DNA of 14,882 nt, taken from UBA3064 sp016868095 (GTDB lineage Bacteria > Pseudomonadota > Gammaproteobacteria > Burkholderiales > Burkholderiaceae_E). Location: positions 1 through 14,882 of the forward strand of contig JBEDEM010000058.1 of the NCBI GenBank assembly GCA_041175665.1. The letters are read 5' to 3'. This document shows, one piece after another, positions 7,182 through 13,640 of the stretch (positions are counted from its first letter, which is position 1; each line of letters starts with the position of its first letter). Made by a program: the position numbers and the translations under genes. The notes beneath the pieces are model-generated. The model searched no databases. It was not told the origin of the DNA and saw only the letters and a list, made by a program, of their open reading frames with translations.

Positions 7182-7538
7182 ATGAGTGATTCCAACGAAG
7201 CTCTCACGCGCCTTGCCGCCGTGATCGCCCAAAGGCGCGGTGCAGATCCGAGCCAGTCCTATGTTGCTCGCCTGCTGAACAAAGGCGAGGACGCCATTTT
7301 GAAGAAGATCGGCGAGGAGGCGACCGAATGTGTGATGGCGGCAAAAGACGGCGATCCCAAGCGGATACTCGCTGAATGTGCCGATCTCTGGTTTCATTGT
7401 CTTGTCATGCTTGAGCACTACGGTCTGGGTCCCCAGGCGGTGATTGACGAACTGGAGCGGCGAGAAGGCATCTCAGGTCTTGATGAGAAGGCGGCACGCA
7501 AAGCCGGTGCTCGCGATTTGGATGGAGCGCAAATATGA
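7182..7538 (+). CDS. hisE: Phosphoribosyl-ATP pyrophosphatase (HisE)
   Basis: HisE hydrolyses phosphoribosyl-ATP to phosphoribosyl-AMP and pyrophosphate, the second pathway step. It is a 118-residue all-alpha protein of the MazG/PRA-PH fold. The magnesium-binding signature is visible as GEEATE at 44-49 (Glu45, Glu46, Glu49) followed by AECADLWFH at 64-72 (Glu65, Asp68). SYVARLLNKGEDAILKKIG at 26-44 is the usual lead-in. A good Shine-Dalgarno stretch (AAAAAGG, 7168-7174) stands seven bases before ATG 7182. The stop overlaps the hinT start as ATGA. Confidence 0.97.
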   Translation: MSDSNEALTRLAAVIAQRRGADPSQSYVARLLNKGEDAILKKIGEEATECVMAAKDGDPKRILAECADLWFHCLVMLEHYGLGPQAVIDELERREGISGLDEKAARKAGARDLDGAQI

Positions 7539-7903
7539 GCCAAAGCGATAGTTGTATTTTTTGTCGGATTGCTGCTGGCGAAATCCCCAGCAAGAAAGTG
7601 TATGAAGACGAGGACATGCTCGCCTTCCACGACATTCATCCCGCTGCACCGATACATTTTTTAATCATTCCGAAAAAGCATCTTGTCAACCTCTACGATG
7701 CCGACATCAAAGAACAAGCATTGCTCGGAAAAATGATGGGTATGGCTGGGCAACTGGCACGCGAGCAAGGTTCGGTCGATGGTTTTCGGGTGGTAATCAA
7801 CAATGGGCGTGTGGGAAGACAGGAGGTGTATCATCTTCACATCCACATCATGGGCGGTCCCGAGCCTCTAGGCTCCCGTGGCCCCGCGCCCCTCAAGGAG
7901 TAA
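7535..7903 (+). CDS. hinT: HIT family protein, HinT-type purine nucleoside phosphoramidase
   Basis: The 122-residue protein has the full histidine-triad motif HLHIHIM at 100-106 (His100, His102, His104; His102 corresponds to the nucleophile) and a CxxC near the N-terminus (Cys7, Cys10 in SCIFCRI). IPSKKVYEDEDMLAFHDIHP and VINNGRVGRQEVYHLH are typical of bacterial HinT. Members hydrolyse adenosine phosphoramidates and aminoacyl-adenylates in the cytoplasm; the physiological substrate is not clear. It is translationally coupled to hisE through an ATGA overlap and followed two bases after its stop by tatA. That makes it the link between the his and tat genes in one apparent transcription unit. 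There is no evidence that it acts in histidine synthesis. Confidence 0.95.
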   Translation: MSQSDSCIFCRIAAGEIPSKKVYEDEDMLAFHDIHPAAPIHFLIIPKKHLVNLYDADIKEQALLGKMMGMAGQLAREQGSVDGFRVVINNGRVGRQEVYHLHIHIMGGPEPLGSRGPAPLKE

Positions 7904-7905
7904 GT

Positions 7906-8178
7906 ATGGGCTCGTTTAGCATTTGGCACTGGCTGATCGTCTTAGTGATCATCCTATTGGTTTTCGGTACAAAAAAGCTTCGTAATCTTGGCTCTGACCT
8001 CGGTGGTGCAGTCAAGGGATTCAAAGATGGCGTGAAAGACGGCGCGCATGCATCTGACGCAGAGACTGCTAACCACGGCTCACCCCCTGCCGTCGGTCAG
8101 ACGCCCCAGCAAGCTGCCCAGCCCGCGCAGCAAAACGCTGCAAAAACCATCGATGTGGATGTAAAAGAGCGACACTGA
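7906..8178 (+). CDS. tatA: Sec-independent protein translocase subunit TatA
   Basis: TatA oligomerises in the inner membrane to form or facilitate the passage for folded proteins carrying twin-arginine signals. The protein has 90 residues. One N-terminal membrane segment (about 6-20) is followed by the FG hinge at 20-21 and the amphipathic helix TKKLRNLGSDLGGAVKGFK (22-40). The rest is a flexible Gln/Ala/Pro-rich tail. FGTKKLRNLG is diagnostic of TatA rather than TatB. A strong Shine-Dalgarno site (AAGGAG, 7895-7900) lies inside the 3' end of hinT, five bases before ATG 7906. Confidence 0.96.
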   Translation: MGSFSIWHWLIVLVIILLVFGTKKLRNLGSDLGGAVKGFKDGVKDGAHASDAETANHGSPPAVGQTPQQAAQPAQQNAAKTIDVDVKERH

Positions 8179-8274
8179 GTTCAAGCGCCACGCACCCGGC
8201 AACGCGCCATGCCTTGCCAATTTGGGTTTAGCGCGGCACTGCTGACATCCGACCACTGAAGCCTTTCGCCCCCC

Positions 8275-8694
8275 ATGTTCGACATCGGATTTAGCGAAAT
8301 GCTCATGATTGCAGTGATCGCGCTCGTGGTCCTCGGTCCTGAGCGTCTACCCAGAGTCGCGCGCCAAGTCGGGCAATGGACAGGAAAACTTCAGCGCTAT
8401 GTGAGCGAAGTTAAAAGCGATATCAATCGGCAAATGGAGCTCGAGGAGTTGCGTCGCCTTAAGACTCAGGTGCAAGACGCTGCGCAAGCCATCGAGTCGA
8501 GTGTTAGTGAAGCAGTTTCGGGCGCTCAGGCCGAGCTTCAGTCAATCGGTGCCGAAGTCGGCCTCAACGAGGCCCCGACTGATTGGGATTCAGTGTACGC
8601 AGTACGTCGAACGCGCGATCGGATTAAGGACCGTCGAATCGAACGTGAGAAACTCCTGGGTCGCAAGAGACCTCGACGTAACTTTTATCGTTAA
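8275..8694 (+). CDS. tatB: Sec-independent protein translocase subunit TatB
   Basis: TatB forms, with TatC, the receptor complex for twin-arginine signal peptides. The protein has 139 residues. It has an N-terminal membrane segment at about 5-20 (MFDIGFSEMLMIAVIALVVL), the conserved polar Glu8, the GP hinge at 21-22 (LGPERLP, the TatB signature), then a long charged amphipathic/helical region to about residue 90. The C-terminal 30 residues are strongly basic. It follows tatA after 96 bases in which I see no clear promoter, terminator or good Shine-Dalgarno site. tatC starts two bases after the stop. Confidence 0.95.
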   Translation: MFDIGFSEMLMIAVIALVVLGPERLPRVARQVGQWTGKLQRYVSEVKSDINRQMELEELRRLKTQVQDAAQAIESSVSEAVSGAQAELQSIGAEVGLNEAPTDWDSVYAVRRTRDRIKDRRIEREKLLGRKRPRRNFYR

Positions 8695-8696
8695 GC

Positions 8697-9494
8697 ATGC
8701 AAGAAGAAAGCTTCATGTCCCACCTCACCGAGTTGCGCGACCGCGTGGTCCGTGCACTATTAGTGGTGGTTGTTTTCTTCGGTCTAAGTTTTTACTTTGC
8801 CCCGCAAATCATGGAGTTTTTGGCGCGGCCCCTGACTGAAGCCCTGCCGCCTGGATCTAAGGCAATCTTTATCGATCAGGCCGGTGCTTTTTTTACCCTG
8901 ACCAAAATCGCATTCTTGACCGCCTTGCTCATTTCATTACCGGTCGTTTTGTACCAGGCCTGGGCCTTTGTCGCACCTGGCTTATATGAGCACGAAAAGC
9001 GCTTTGTGATGCCGTTGATTGTTTCAAGTGTCTTCTTTTTGGTTGTTGGGATTAGTTTTGCCTATGTGTTTGTGTTGCCTGCAGCCTATAAGTTCTTTTT
9101 CTCATTCACCCAGCAAACAGGAGCAGAGACCTTACAGGACTTGCAGAAATATTGGGACTTCACCCTTGCGATCTTTTTTGGCTTCGGTTTGACCTTTGAA
9201 GTGCCGGTTGTGCAAATGCTCTTAGTGAAACTTGGGATCATCACGACCCAGCAGCTGCGTGAGGCGCGCCGCTATGTGATTGTGGGTGCATTCGTCATTG
9301 CTGCAGTTCTTACGCCGCCCGACGTGTTATCCCAGTTCATGCTCGCGGTGCCCCTACTCTTGCTCTACGAGCTCGGTATCTTTTTGTCGGGATTTATCAC
9401 CGCACGCAGCCGTGCTCCTCAAGAGGATGAAGCGGCTAAGGCAACCGATGCAACTAAGCCTACCGATGAGACCAAGACGACTGATGCGGGCTGA
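8697..9494 (+). CDS. tatC: Sec-independent protein translocase subunit TatC
   Basis: TatC is the six-helix inner-membrane protein that recognises the twin-arginine motif. The protein has 265 residues. Conserved cytoplasmic features are SHLTELRDR at 8-16 and FVAPGLYEHEKR at 91-102 (Glu100 matches E. coli Glu103). FGLTFEVPV at 163-171 holds the membrane glutamate Glu168 (E. coli Glu170), and LTPPDVLSQ is at 205-213. Membrane segments fall at about 18-38, 68-90, 104-128, 153-175, 192-207 and 212-234. The last 25 residues form a hydrophilic tail of short Lys/Thr/Asp repeats (KATD, KPTD, KTTD). The stop (9492-9494) directly abuts the stop of the convergent protease gene with no base between. Confidence 0.97.
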   Translation: MQEESFMSHLTELRDRVVRALLVVVVFFGLSFYFAPQIMEFLARPLTEALPPGSKAIFIDQAGAFFTLTKIAFLTALLISLPVVLYQAWAFVAPGLYEHEKRFVMPLIVSSVFFLVVGISFAYVFVLPAAYKFFFSFTQQTGAETLQDLQKYWDFTLAIFFGFGLTFEVPVVQMLLVKLGIITTQQLREARRYVIVGAFVIAAVLTPPDVLSQFMLAVPLLLLYELGIFLSGFITARSRAPQEDEAAKATDATKPTDETKTTDAG

Positions 9495-10670
9495 CTACCG
9501 TTCACCCCGACCAGGTCGGGGGCGTTTGCCAACTTGGACCTTAAGGCTGATTTCTTTGCCTTCGCGCAAAAATTTCAACTCGGCTTGAGCGCCAGGCTTA
9601 AGTTGTGAAATCAGATTAAGCATGCCCGCCGTATTGCGTACGGTTTGACCATCGACTTCGAGCAAGATATCCCCTACCTTCACACCAGCTTTTTCGGCTG
9701 GTCCATTGCGTAGCAAGCCGGCAATAATCGCACCTTCGCGCCGCGGCAACTTAAAAGCCTCAGCCATTTCGGGCGTGATGTCTTGAGGCTCCACCCCGAT
9801 ATAGCCTCGGGTGACCGCCCCAGTAGCAACAATTTGATCGACAACATTACGGACGGTGCTCACGGGAATTGCAAAGCCAATACCAAGCGAACCGCCGGTT
9901 CGTGAGTAAATCGCCGTGTTGATACCGAGCAAACGCCCTTCAGCATCGACCAAGGGGCCGCCGCTATTGCCAGGGTTGATGGCTGCATCGGTTTGGATGA
10001 AGTTTTCGAAGGTATTGATGCCGAGTTGGTTGCGTCCGAGGGCACTGATGATCCCCATGGTTACGGTCTGACCTACGCCGAAGGGATTGCCGATGGCCAA
10101 GACTGGATCGCCGACACGTGCCTCTTCGGCATTACCGACTGCGATCGGCTTGAGCTCGCTCAAAGAAACCCGCAAGACCGCTAAATCGGTTTCAGGGTCG
10201 CCACCAACGATCTTTGCCTTGGCGCGCCGACCATCGGGGGCAATCACTTCAATATCTTCGGCAGCGTCGATGACATGATGATTGGTCACGATTAAGCCAT
10301 CGGCAGCAAGCACCACGCCGCTGCCAAGGCCGCCCCCAGGTTCGGCCCGCCCCTCAGGGCCGAAAAAGCGGCGAAACATCGGATCATTGAGTAGCGGATG
10401 ATTCGATGGCAGCCTAACCCGACTTGTCGCTTGAATGCTGACTACCGAGGGCATCGCCTGTTCGGCAGCAAGTCGGTATGACACAATGCCTGTGTTGTTC
10501 GCTGGGGTATTTGTCGCAGTCGCCGCCTCTTTGGTGGTCGATAACTCGGCCAATGCAGGACGTGTTTCGCTAGCCTTGCCGAACCATTCGGGGCGCAAGG
10601 TAGAAAGCACAAAAAATCCCGCCACCAGCACAGTGACGGTTTGCGCAAACAATAACCAGAGTCGATGCAT
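9495..10670 (-). CDS. DegS/DegQ-type trypsin-like serine protease, membrane-anchored, one PDZ domain
   Basis: This HtrA-family periplasmic protease has 391 residues from ATG 10670. One N-terminal hydrophobic segment (about 6-24, LLFAQTVTVLVAGFFVL) acts as a signal anchor. The trypsin-like domain carries His132 in IVTNHHVID, Asp162 in DPETDLAVLRV and Ser236 in INPGNSGGP. A single PDZ domain covers about 285-380 (GYIGVEPQDI to the end). One PDZ plus an anchor resembles DegS, which cleaves anti-sigma-E factors, but sequence alone cannot separate that role from general quality control. TTG 10676 would add two residues; ATG gives MHRLWLLFAQTVTV, the form I expect for betaproteobacterial members. 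The start shares the ATGCAT hexamer with the divergent NIF3 gene, and the stop abuts tatC. Confidence 0.93.
   Translation of the reverse strand: MHRLWLLFAQTVTVLVAGFFVLSTLRPEWFGKASETRPALAELSTTKEAATATNTPANNTGIVSYRLAAEQAMPSVVSIQATSRVRLPSNHPLLNDPMFRRFFGPEGRAEPGGGLGSGVVLAADGLIVTNHHVIDAAEDIEVIAPDGRRAKAKIVGGDPETDLAVLRVSLSELKPIAVGNAEEARVGDPVLAIGNPFGVGQTVTMGIISALGRNQLGINTFENFIQTDAAINPGNSGGPLVDAEGRLLGINTAIYSRTGGSLGIGFAIPVSTVRNVVDQIVATGAVTRGYIGVEPQDITPEMAEAFKLPRREGAIIAGLLRNGPAEKAGVKVGDILLEVDGQTVRNTAGMLNLISQLKPGAQAELKFLREGKEISLKVQVGKRPRPGRGER
9505..9521 (+). terminator. Inverted repeat at the tatC/protease junction, possible terminator
   Basis: CCCCGACC (9505-9512) and GGTCGGGG (9514-9521) are perfect complements around a single A, giving a realistic hairpin of 6 bp with a 5-base loop. 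It begins ten bases after the tatC stop and lies in the last codons of the convergent protease gene (the Arg/Pro/Gly-rich C-terminus). Only a short TTT follows on the plus strand, so a classical Rho-independent terminator is not fully met. Confidence 0.4.
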
Positions 10671-11426
10671 ATGCAAGGGATCGAGAGAGATCGGTTAGCC
10701 GACTATTTGAGTGATTGGCTTGAGATCGGCCGCTTTAAGGATTATTCCCCAAATGGCCTGCAGGTGGAAGGTAAAGCACACATTCAACGCATCGCTGTTG
10801 CGGTTACTGCCACGCATGAGGTGATCCAGCAGGCGGCGAACTGGGGTGCTGACGCGCTCATTGTGCACCATGGCTGGTTTTGGCGCGGTGAGGATAGCCG
10901 TGTTGTTGGCTACAAGCATCGACGGATGCGGGCCCTACTCATGGCTGATATCAATCTTTTCGCCTTTCATTTGCCGCTTGATGTGCATCCGGAAGTGGGC
11001 AATAACGTCTGTCTGGGTCGAGTGATGGACTGGCCCACACCCCTGCTCCAAGGTGAGCAGCAATTAATCGCTAGGGCCGATTTGGTTGATGCCATCAGTG
11101 CTGACGCTTTACAACAACACCTACAAGACCGTCTTGCGCGTCCTGTGCTGGTAGTGGGGGCCGTTGAGCGGCCGATCCGCAAACTTGCCTGGTGTACGGG
11201 TGCGGCTCAGGACATGATTCAGGCGGCTGCTGATCTTGGTGCCGATGCATTTATAAGCGGCGAAATCTCAGAACGGAGCACTTATCTGGCGCGCGAAATA
11301 GGCCTGAGTTATTTCGCAGCCGGCCATTATGCGACCGAGCGTTATGGTGTGCAGGCGCTCGCTGAACATTTGCAAAGCCAGTTTCCGTTGCAGTGTCGCT
11401 TCATTGAGGACCCAAATCCTGCCTAG
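10665..11426 (+). CDS. NIF3/DUF34 family dinuclear-metal protein (YbgI-like)
   Basis: The 253-residue cytoplasmic protein belongs to the NIF3 family (E. coli YbgI), often annotated as GTP cyclohydrolase I type 2 without firm proof. Its biochemical role is unsettled. The expected metal ligands are present: His68 and His69 in IVHHGWFW, Asp106 in HLPLDVHPE, His221 and Glu225 in GHYATERYG. YSPNGLQVEG at 27-36 and ISGEISE at 197-203 are further family marks. The length is that of the compact form without an inserted PII-like domain. ATG 10665 or ATG 10671 may be the true start; neither has a clear Shine-Dalgarno site. In betaproteobacteria this gene commonly sits between the Deg-like protease and petA, as here. 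Confidence 0.92.
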   Translation: MHMQGIERDRLADYLSDWLEIGRFKDYSPNGLQVEGKAHIQRIAVAVTATHEVIQQAANWGADALIVHHGWFWRGEDSRVVGYKHRRMRALLMADINLFAFHLPLDVHPEVGNNVCLGRVMDWPTPLLQGEQQLIARADLVDAISADALQQHLQDRLARPVLVVGAVERPIRKLAWCTGAAQDMIQAAADLGADAFISGEISERSTYLAREIGLSYFAAGHYATERYGVQALAEHLQSQFPLQCRFIEDPNPA

Positions 11427-11430
11427 TGCA

Positions 11431-11459
11431 TGGAAGCTTTGGCGTTGATGCAGTAGAAT
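11431..11459 (+). promoter_or_regulatory. Candidate promoter of petABC
   Basis: TAGAAT (11454-11459) matches five of six bases of the sigma-70 -10 consensus. The best -35 at 17-base spacing is TGGAAG (11431-11436), only a three-of-six match. It lies just after the NIF3 stop and 33 bases before the petA start, where a bc1 operon promoter would be expected. Confidence 0.4.
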
Positions 11460-11492
11460 GCGCGCACTGGTTCAGAACGGTTGATCATAGCT

Positions 11493-12095
11493 ATGAGCGA
11501 AAACAGCAATCCGAGTGACGGATCCCGACGTACCGCCCTGGCCCTAACCGCTGCCGCTGGCGCGGTAGGCGGCGCAGCGGTGGCATTGCCTTTTGTACTT
11601 ACCTTCCAGCCTTCCGAGCGAGCTAAGGCGGCCGGGGCACCGGTTGAAGTCGATATTGGCGACTTAAAGCCTGGCGAGCTGCGGCGCGTTGAGTGGCGCG
11701 GTAAGCCGGTATGGGTGTTGCGGCGCACGCCAGAGATGCTTGAGACCTTAAAGAGCACCACGCCTAAGCTTGCAGACCCGGATTCAAAGCGCAAGGACTA
11801 TCCCACGCCTAGCTGGGCACAAAACGATCACCGCTCCCTAAAGCCTGAGTATTTAGTGGTTGTTGGTATTTGTAGTCATCTGGGTTGTTCACCCAGTGAT
11901 AAGTTTGCAGCTGGCCCCCAGCCTTCCCTGCCCGATGACTGGCCAGGCGGGTGGTTATGTCCTTGCCATGGTTCGACCTTTGATTATTCGGGTCGCGTCT
12001 ACAAGAATATGCCGGCACCCGATAATTTGGAGGTGCCCCCTTATAAATACCTAACAGACACACGTCTCTTGATTGGTGAGTCTGACGCAGCTTAG
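11493..12095 (+). CDS. petA: Ubiquinol-cytochrome c reductase iron-sulfur subunit (Rieske protein)
   Basis: The Rieske subunit of cytochrome bc1 carries electrons from ubiquinol at the Qo site to cytochrome c1. The protein has 200 residues. The [2Fe-2S] motifs are CSHLGC at 127-132 (ligands Cys127, His129) and CPCHGS at 156-161 (ligands Cys156, His159), with Cys132 and Cys158 as the expected disulfide. The N-terminus has a twin arginine (SRRTALALT, Arg12/Arg13) before a hydrophobic helix ending near residue 37, the form of a Tat-targeted, uncleaved anchor. ATG 11493 is preferred over TTG 11481, which would only add MIIA. petB follows after 139 bases. Confidence 0.96.
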   Translation: MSENSNPSDGSRRTALALTAAAGAVGGAAVALPFVLTFQPSERAKAAGAPVEVDIGDLKPGELRRVEWRGKPVWVLRRTPEMLETLKSTTPKLADPDSKRKDYPTPSWAQNDHRSLKPEYLVVVGICSHLGCSPSDKFAAGPQPSLPDDWPGGWLCPCHGSTFDYSGRVYKNMPAPDNLEVPPYKYLTDTRLLIGESDAA

Positions 12096-12114
12096 CGCTG
12101 GCTCTCATTCACAG

Positions 12115-12152
12115 CTCTGTTGCCGTCTTTCGCTTGAGTGGGCGCAACAGAG
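12115..12152 (+). other. Stem-loop between petA and petB
   Basis: CTCTGTTGC (12115-12123) pairs perfectly over 9 bp with GCAACAGAG (12144-12152) around a 20-base loop. No T-tract follows, so it looks more like an mRNA processing or stability element than a terminator. Its position fits differential expression of petA and petBC, but that is inference. Confidence 0.5.
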
Positions 12153-12160
12153 TGTGGGCA

Positions 12161-12174
12161 AGGCTGAGAAGCCT
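12161..12174 (+). other. Small hairpin with GNRA-type loop upstream of petB
   Basis: AGGCT (12161-12165) and AGCCT (12170-12174) form a 5-bp stem closed by a GAGA tetraloop, eight bases after the larger petA-petB stem-loop. It is short and could be chance, but GNRA loops are stable. Confidence 0.3.
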
Positions 12175-12234
12175 GCAACATGTTTGACCTATTTCGGTAT
12201 GTAGCAGTAAACGTAGGACATTGAGGAGCACCAC

Positions 12235-13620
12235 ATGGCAAAGGACAAGCAAGTCGAGACCACCGGGATGATGGGCTGGATCGACGCACGCTTTCCCCTA
12301 ACACCGCTCATTAAAGAGCACCTGACCGAGTACTACGCGCCAAAGAACTTCAATTTTTGGTACTTCTTCGGTTCGCTGGCGCTCCTGGTGTTGGTGATCC
12401 AGATTCTCACCGGGATTTTCCTTGTGATGAACTACAAGCCCGATGGCGCGACAGCCTTTGGCTCGGTGGAGTACATCATGCGCGATGTGCCCTACGGCTG
12501 GCTGGTGCGCTATATGCATTCAACTGGCGCTTCGGCTTTTTTCGTGGTGGTGTATTTGCACATGTTCCGTGGTTTGATTTATGGGTCTTACCGCAAGCCT
12601 CGTGAGTTGCTGTGGATTTTCGGCTGTGCCATCTTTTTGTGCCTGATGGCTGAAGCCTTTATGGGTTATTTGCTGCCCTGGGGCCAGATGTCGTACTGGG
12701 GTGCGCAGGTGATCGTGAATCTGTTTTCTGCGATTCCTTTCATTGGTCCTGATCTGTCCCTGCTCATTCGCGGCGACTACGTGGTGAGTGATGCCACGCT
12801 CAACCGCTTTTTCTCATTCCATGTGATTGCGATTCCTCTGGTACTACTTGGCTTGGTTGCAGCACACATTTTGGCGTTACACGAAGTAGGCTCCAACAAT
12901 CCTGATGGGATTGAGATCAAGGCAAAGAAAGACGCCAATGGCAAACCGCTTGATGGCATTCCCTTTCACCCCTACTACACGGTGCATGACATCATGGGCG
13001 TGGCTGGCTTCTTGCTGGTCTTCTCAGCGGTGGTGTTTTTCGCCCCTGAAATGGGCGGGTACTTTTTGGAATACAACAACTTCATTCCGGCTGACCCCTT
13101 AAAGACGCCTCCCCATATTGCGCCTGTGTGGTATTTCACACCCTTTTATTCGGTCTTGCGTGCAACGACCGAGGACTTCTTGTTGTATTGGATGATTCCT
13201 TTCTTGCTCTTTTATGCGTTTTTGGTGTTCACCACGGTGCGTGGTGCGAGGACGAGGGTATTGAATCTGGCGGGTGTGCTGGCTTTGATCGGCGGCTTTT
13301 TCATCATTGATGCCAAATTCTGGGGCGTGGTGGCTATGGGTGCTTCGGTGCTGATTTTGGCAGGCTTGCCCTGGCTCGATCAAAGTCCGGCGCGCTCAAT
13401 CCGTTACCGTCCGGACTGGCACAAATATGTTTATGCAGTCTTCATCGTTGCTTTTGTGATCCTTGGCTATTTTGGCGTGCAGCCACCTTCGCCGATTGCC
13501 AATCTGATCGCCAAGATCTGCACCTTGATCTACTTTGCCTTTTTTGTGTTGATGCCCTGGTGGAGCACCATGGGTCAGCCCAAACCAGTGCCAGATCGCG
13601 TGGTCTTTGAAGCGCATTAA
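12235..13620 (+). CDS. petB: Ubiquinol-cytochrome c reductase cytochrome b subunit
   Basis: Cytochrome b of the bc1 complex carries both quinone sites and two b hemes in the inner membrane. The protein has 461 residues, longer than mitochondrial cytochrome b (about 380) because of extra C-terminal membrane helices. Likely heme ligands are His95 and His109 (RYMHSTGAS, YLHMFRG) and His196 and His211 (FSFHVIAIP, AAHILALHEVGSNNP). The second pair is 15 residues apart, where the classical bc1 spacing is 14. The Qo motif at 297-300 reads PVWY, replacing the classical PEWY. GYLLPWGQMSYWGA at 144-157 is the cd1-helix region. A strong Shine-Dalgarno site GAGGAG (12223-12228) stands six bases before ATG 12235. 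petC starts 20 bases after the stop. Confidence 0.98.
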   Translation: MAKDKQVETTGMMGWIDARFPLTPLIKEHLTEYYAPKNFNFWYFFGSLALLVLVIQILTGIFLVMNYKPDGATAFGSVEYIMRDVPYGWLVRYMHSTGASAFFVVVYLHMFRGLIYGSYRKPRELLWIFGCAIFLCLMAEAFMGYLLPWGQMSYWGAQVIVNLFSAIPFIGPDLSLLIRGDYVVSDATLNRFFSFHVIAIPLVLLGLVAAHILALHEVGSNNPDGIEIKAKKDANGKPLDGIPFHPYYTVHDIMGVAGFLLVFSAVVFFAPEMGGYFLEYNNFIPADPLKTPPHIAPVWYFTPFYSVLRATTEDFLLYWMIPFLLFYAFLVFTTVRGARTRVLNLAGVLALIGGFFIIDAKFWGVVAMGASVLILAGLPWLDQSPARSIRYRPDWHKYVYAVFIVAFVILGYFGVQPPSPIANLIAKICTLIYFAFFVLMPWWSTMGQPKPVPDRVVFEAH

Positions 13621-13640
13621 TCCCGGGTTGAGACGTCACC

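Noticed and set aside
6873..7418. Antisense open frame across hisI and hisE (181 codons)
   Set aside because: It spans two well-supported genes and their junction, has no recognisable motifs, and is best explained as a shadow.
8179..8274. Signals in the tatA-tatB gap
   Set aside because: Searched by eye for promoter, terminator or small gene in these 96 bases; nothing convincing was seen.
12184..12212. Promoter upstream of petB with TTGACC as -35
   Set aside because: TTGACC is good, but nothing at 16-18 bases beyond resembles TATAAT.
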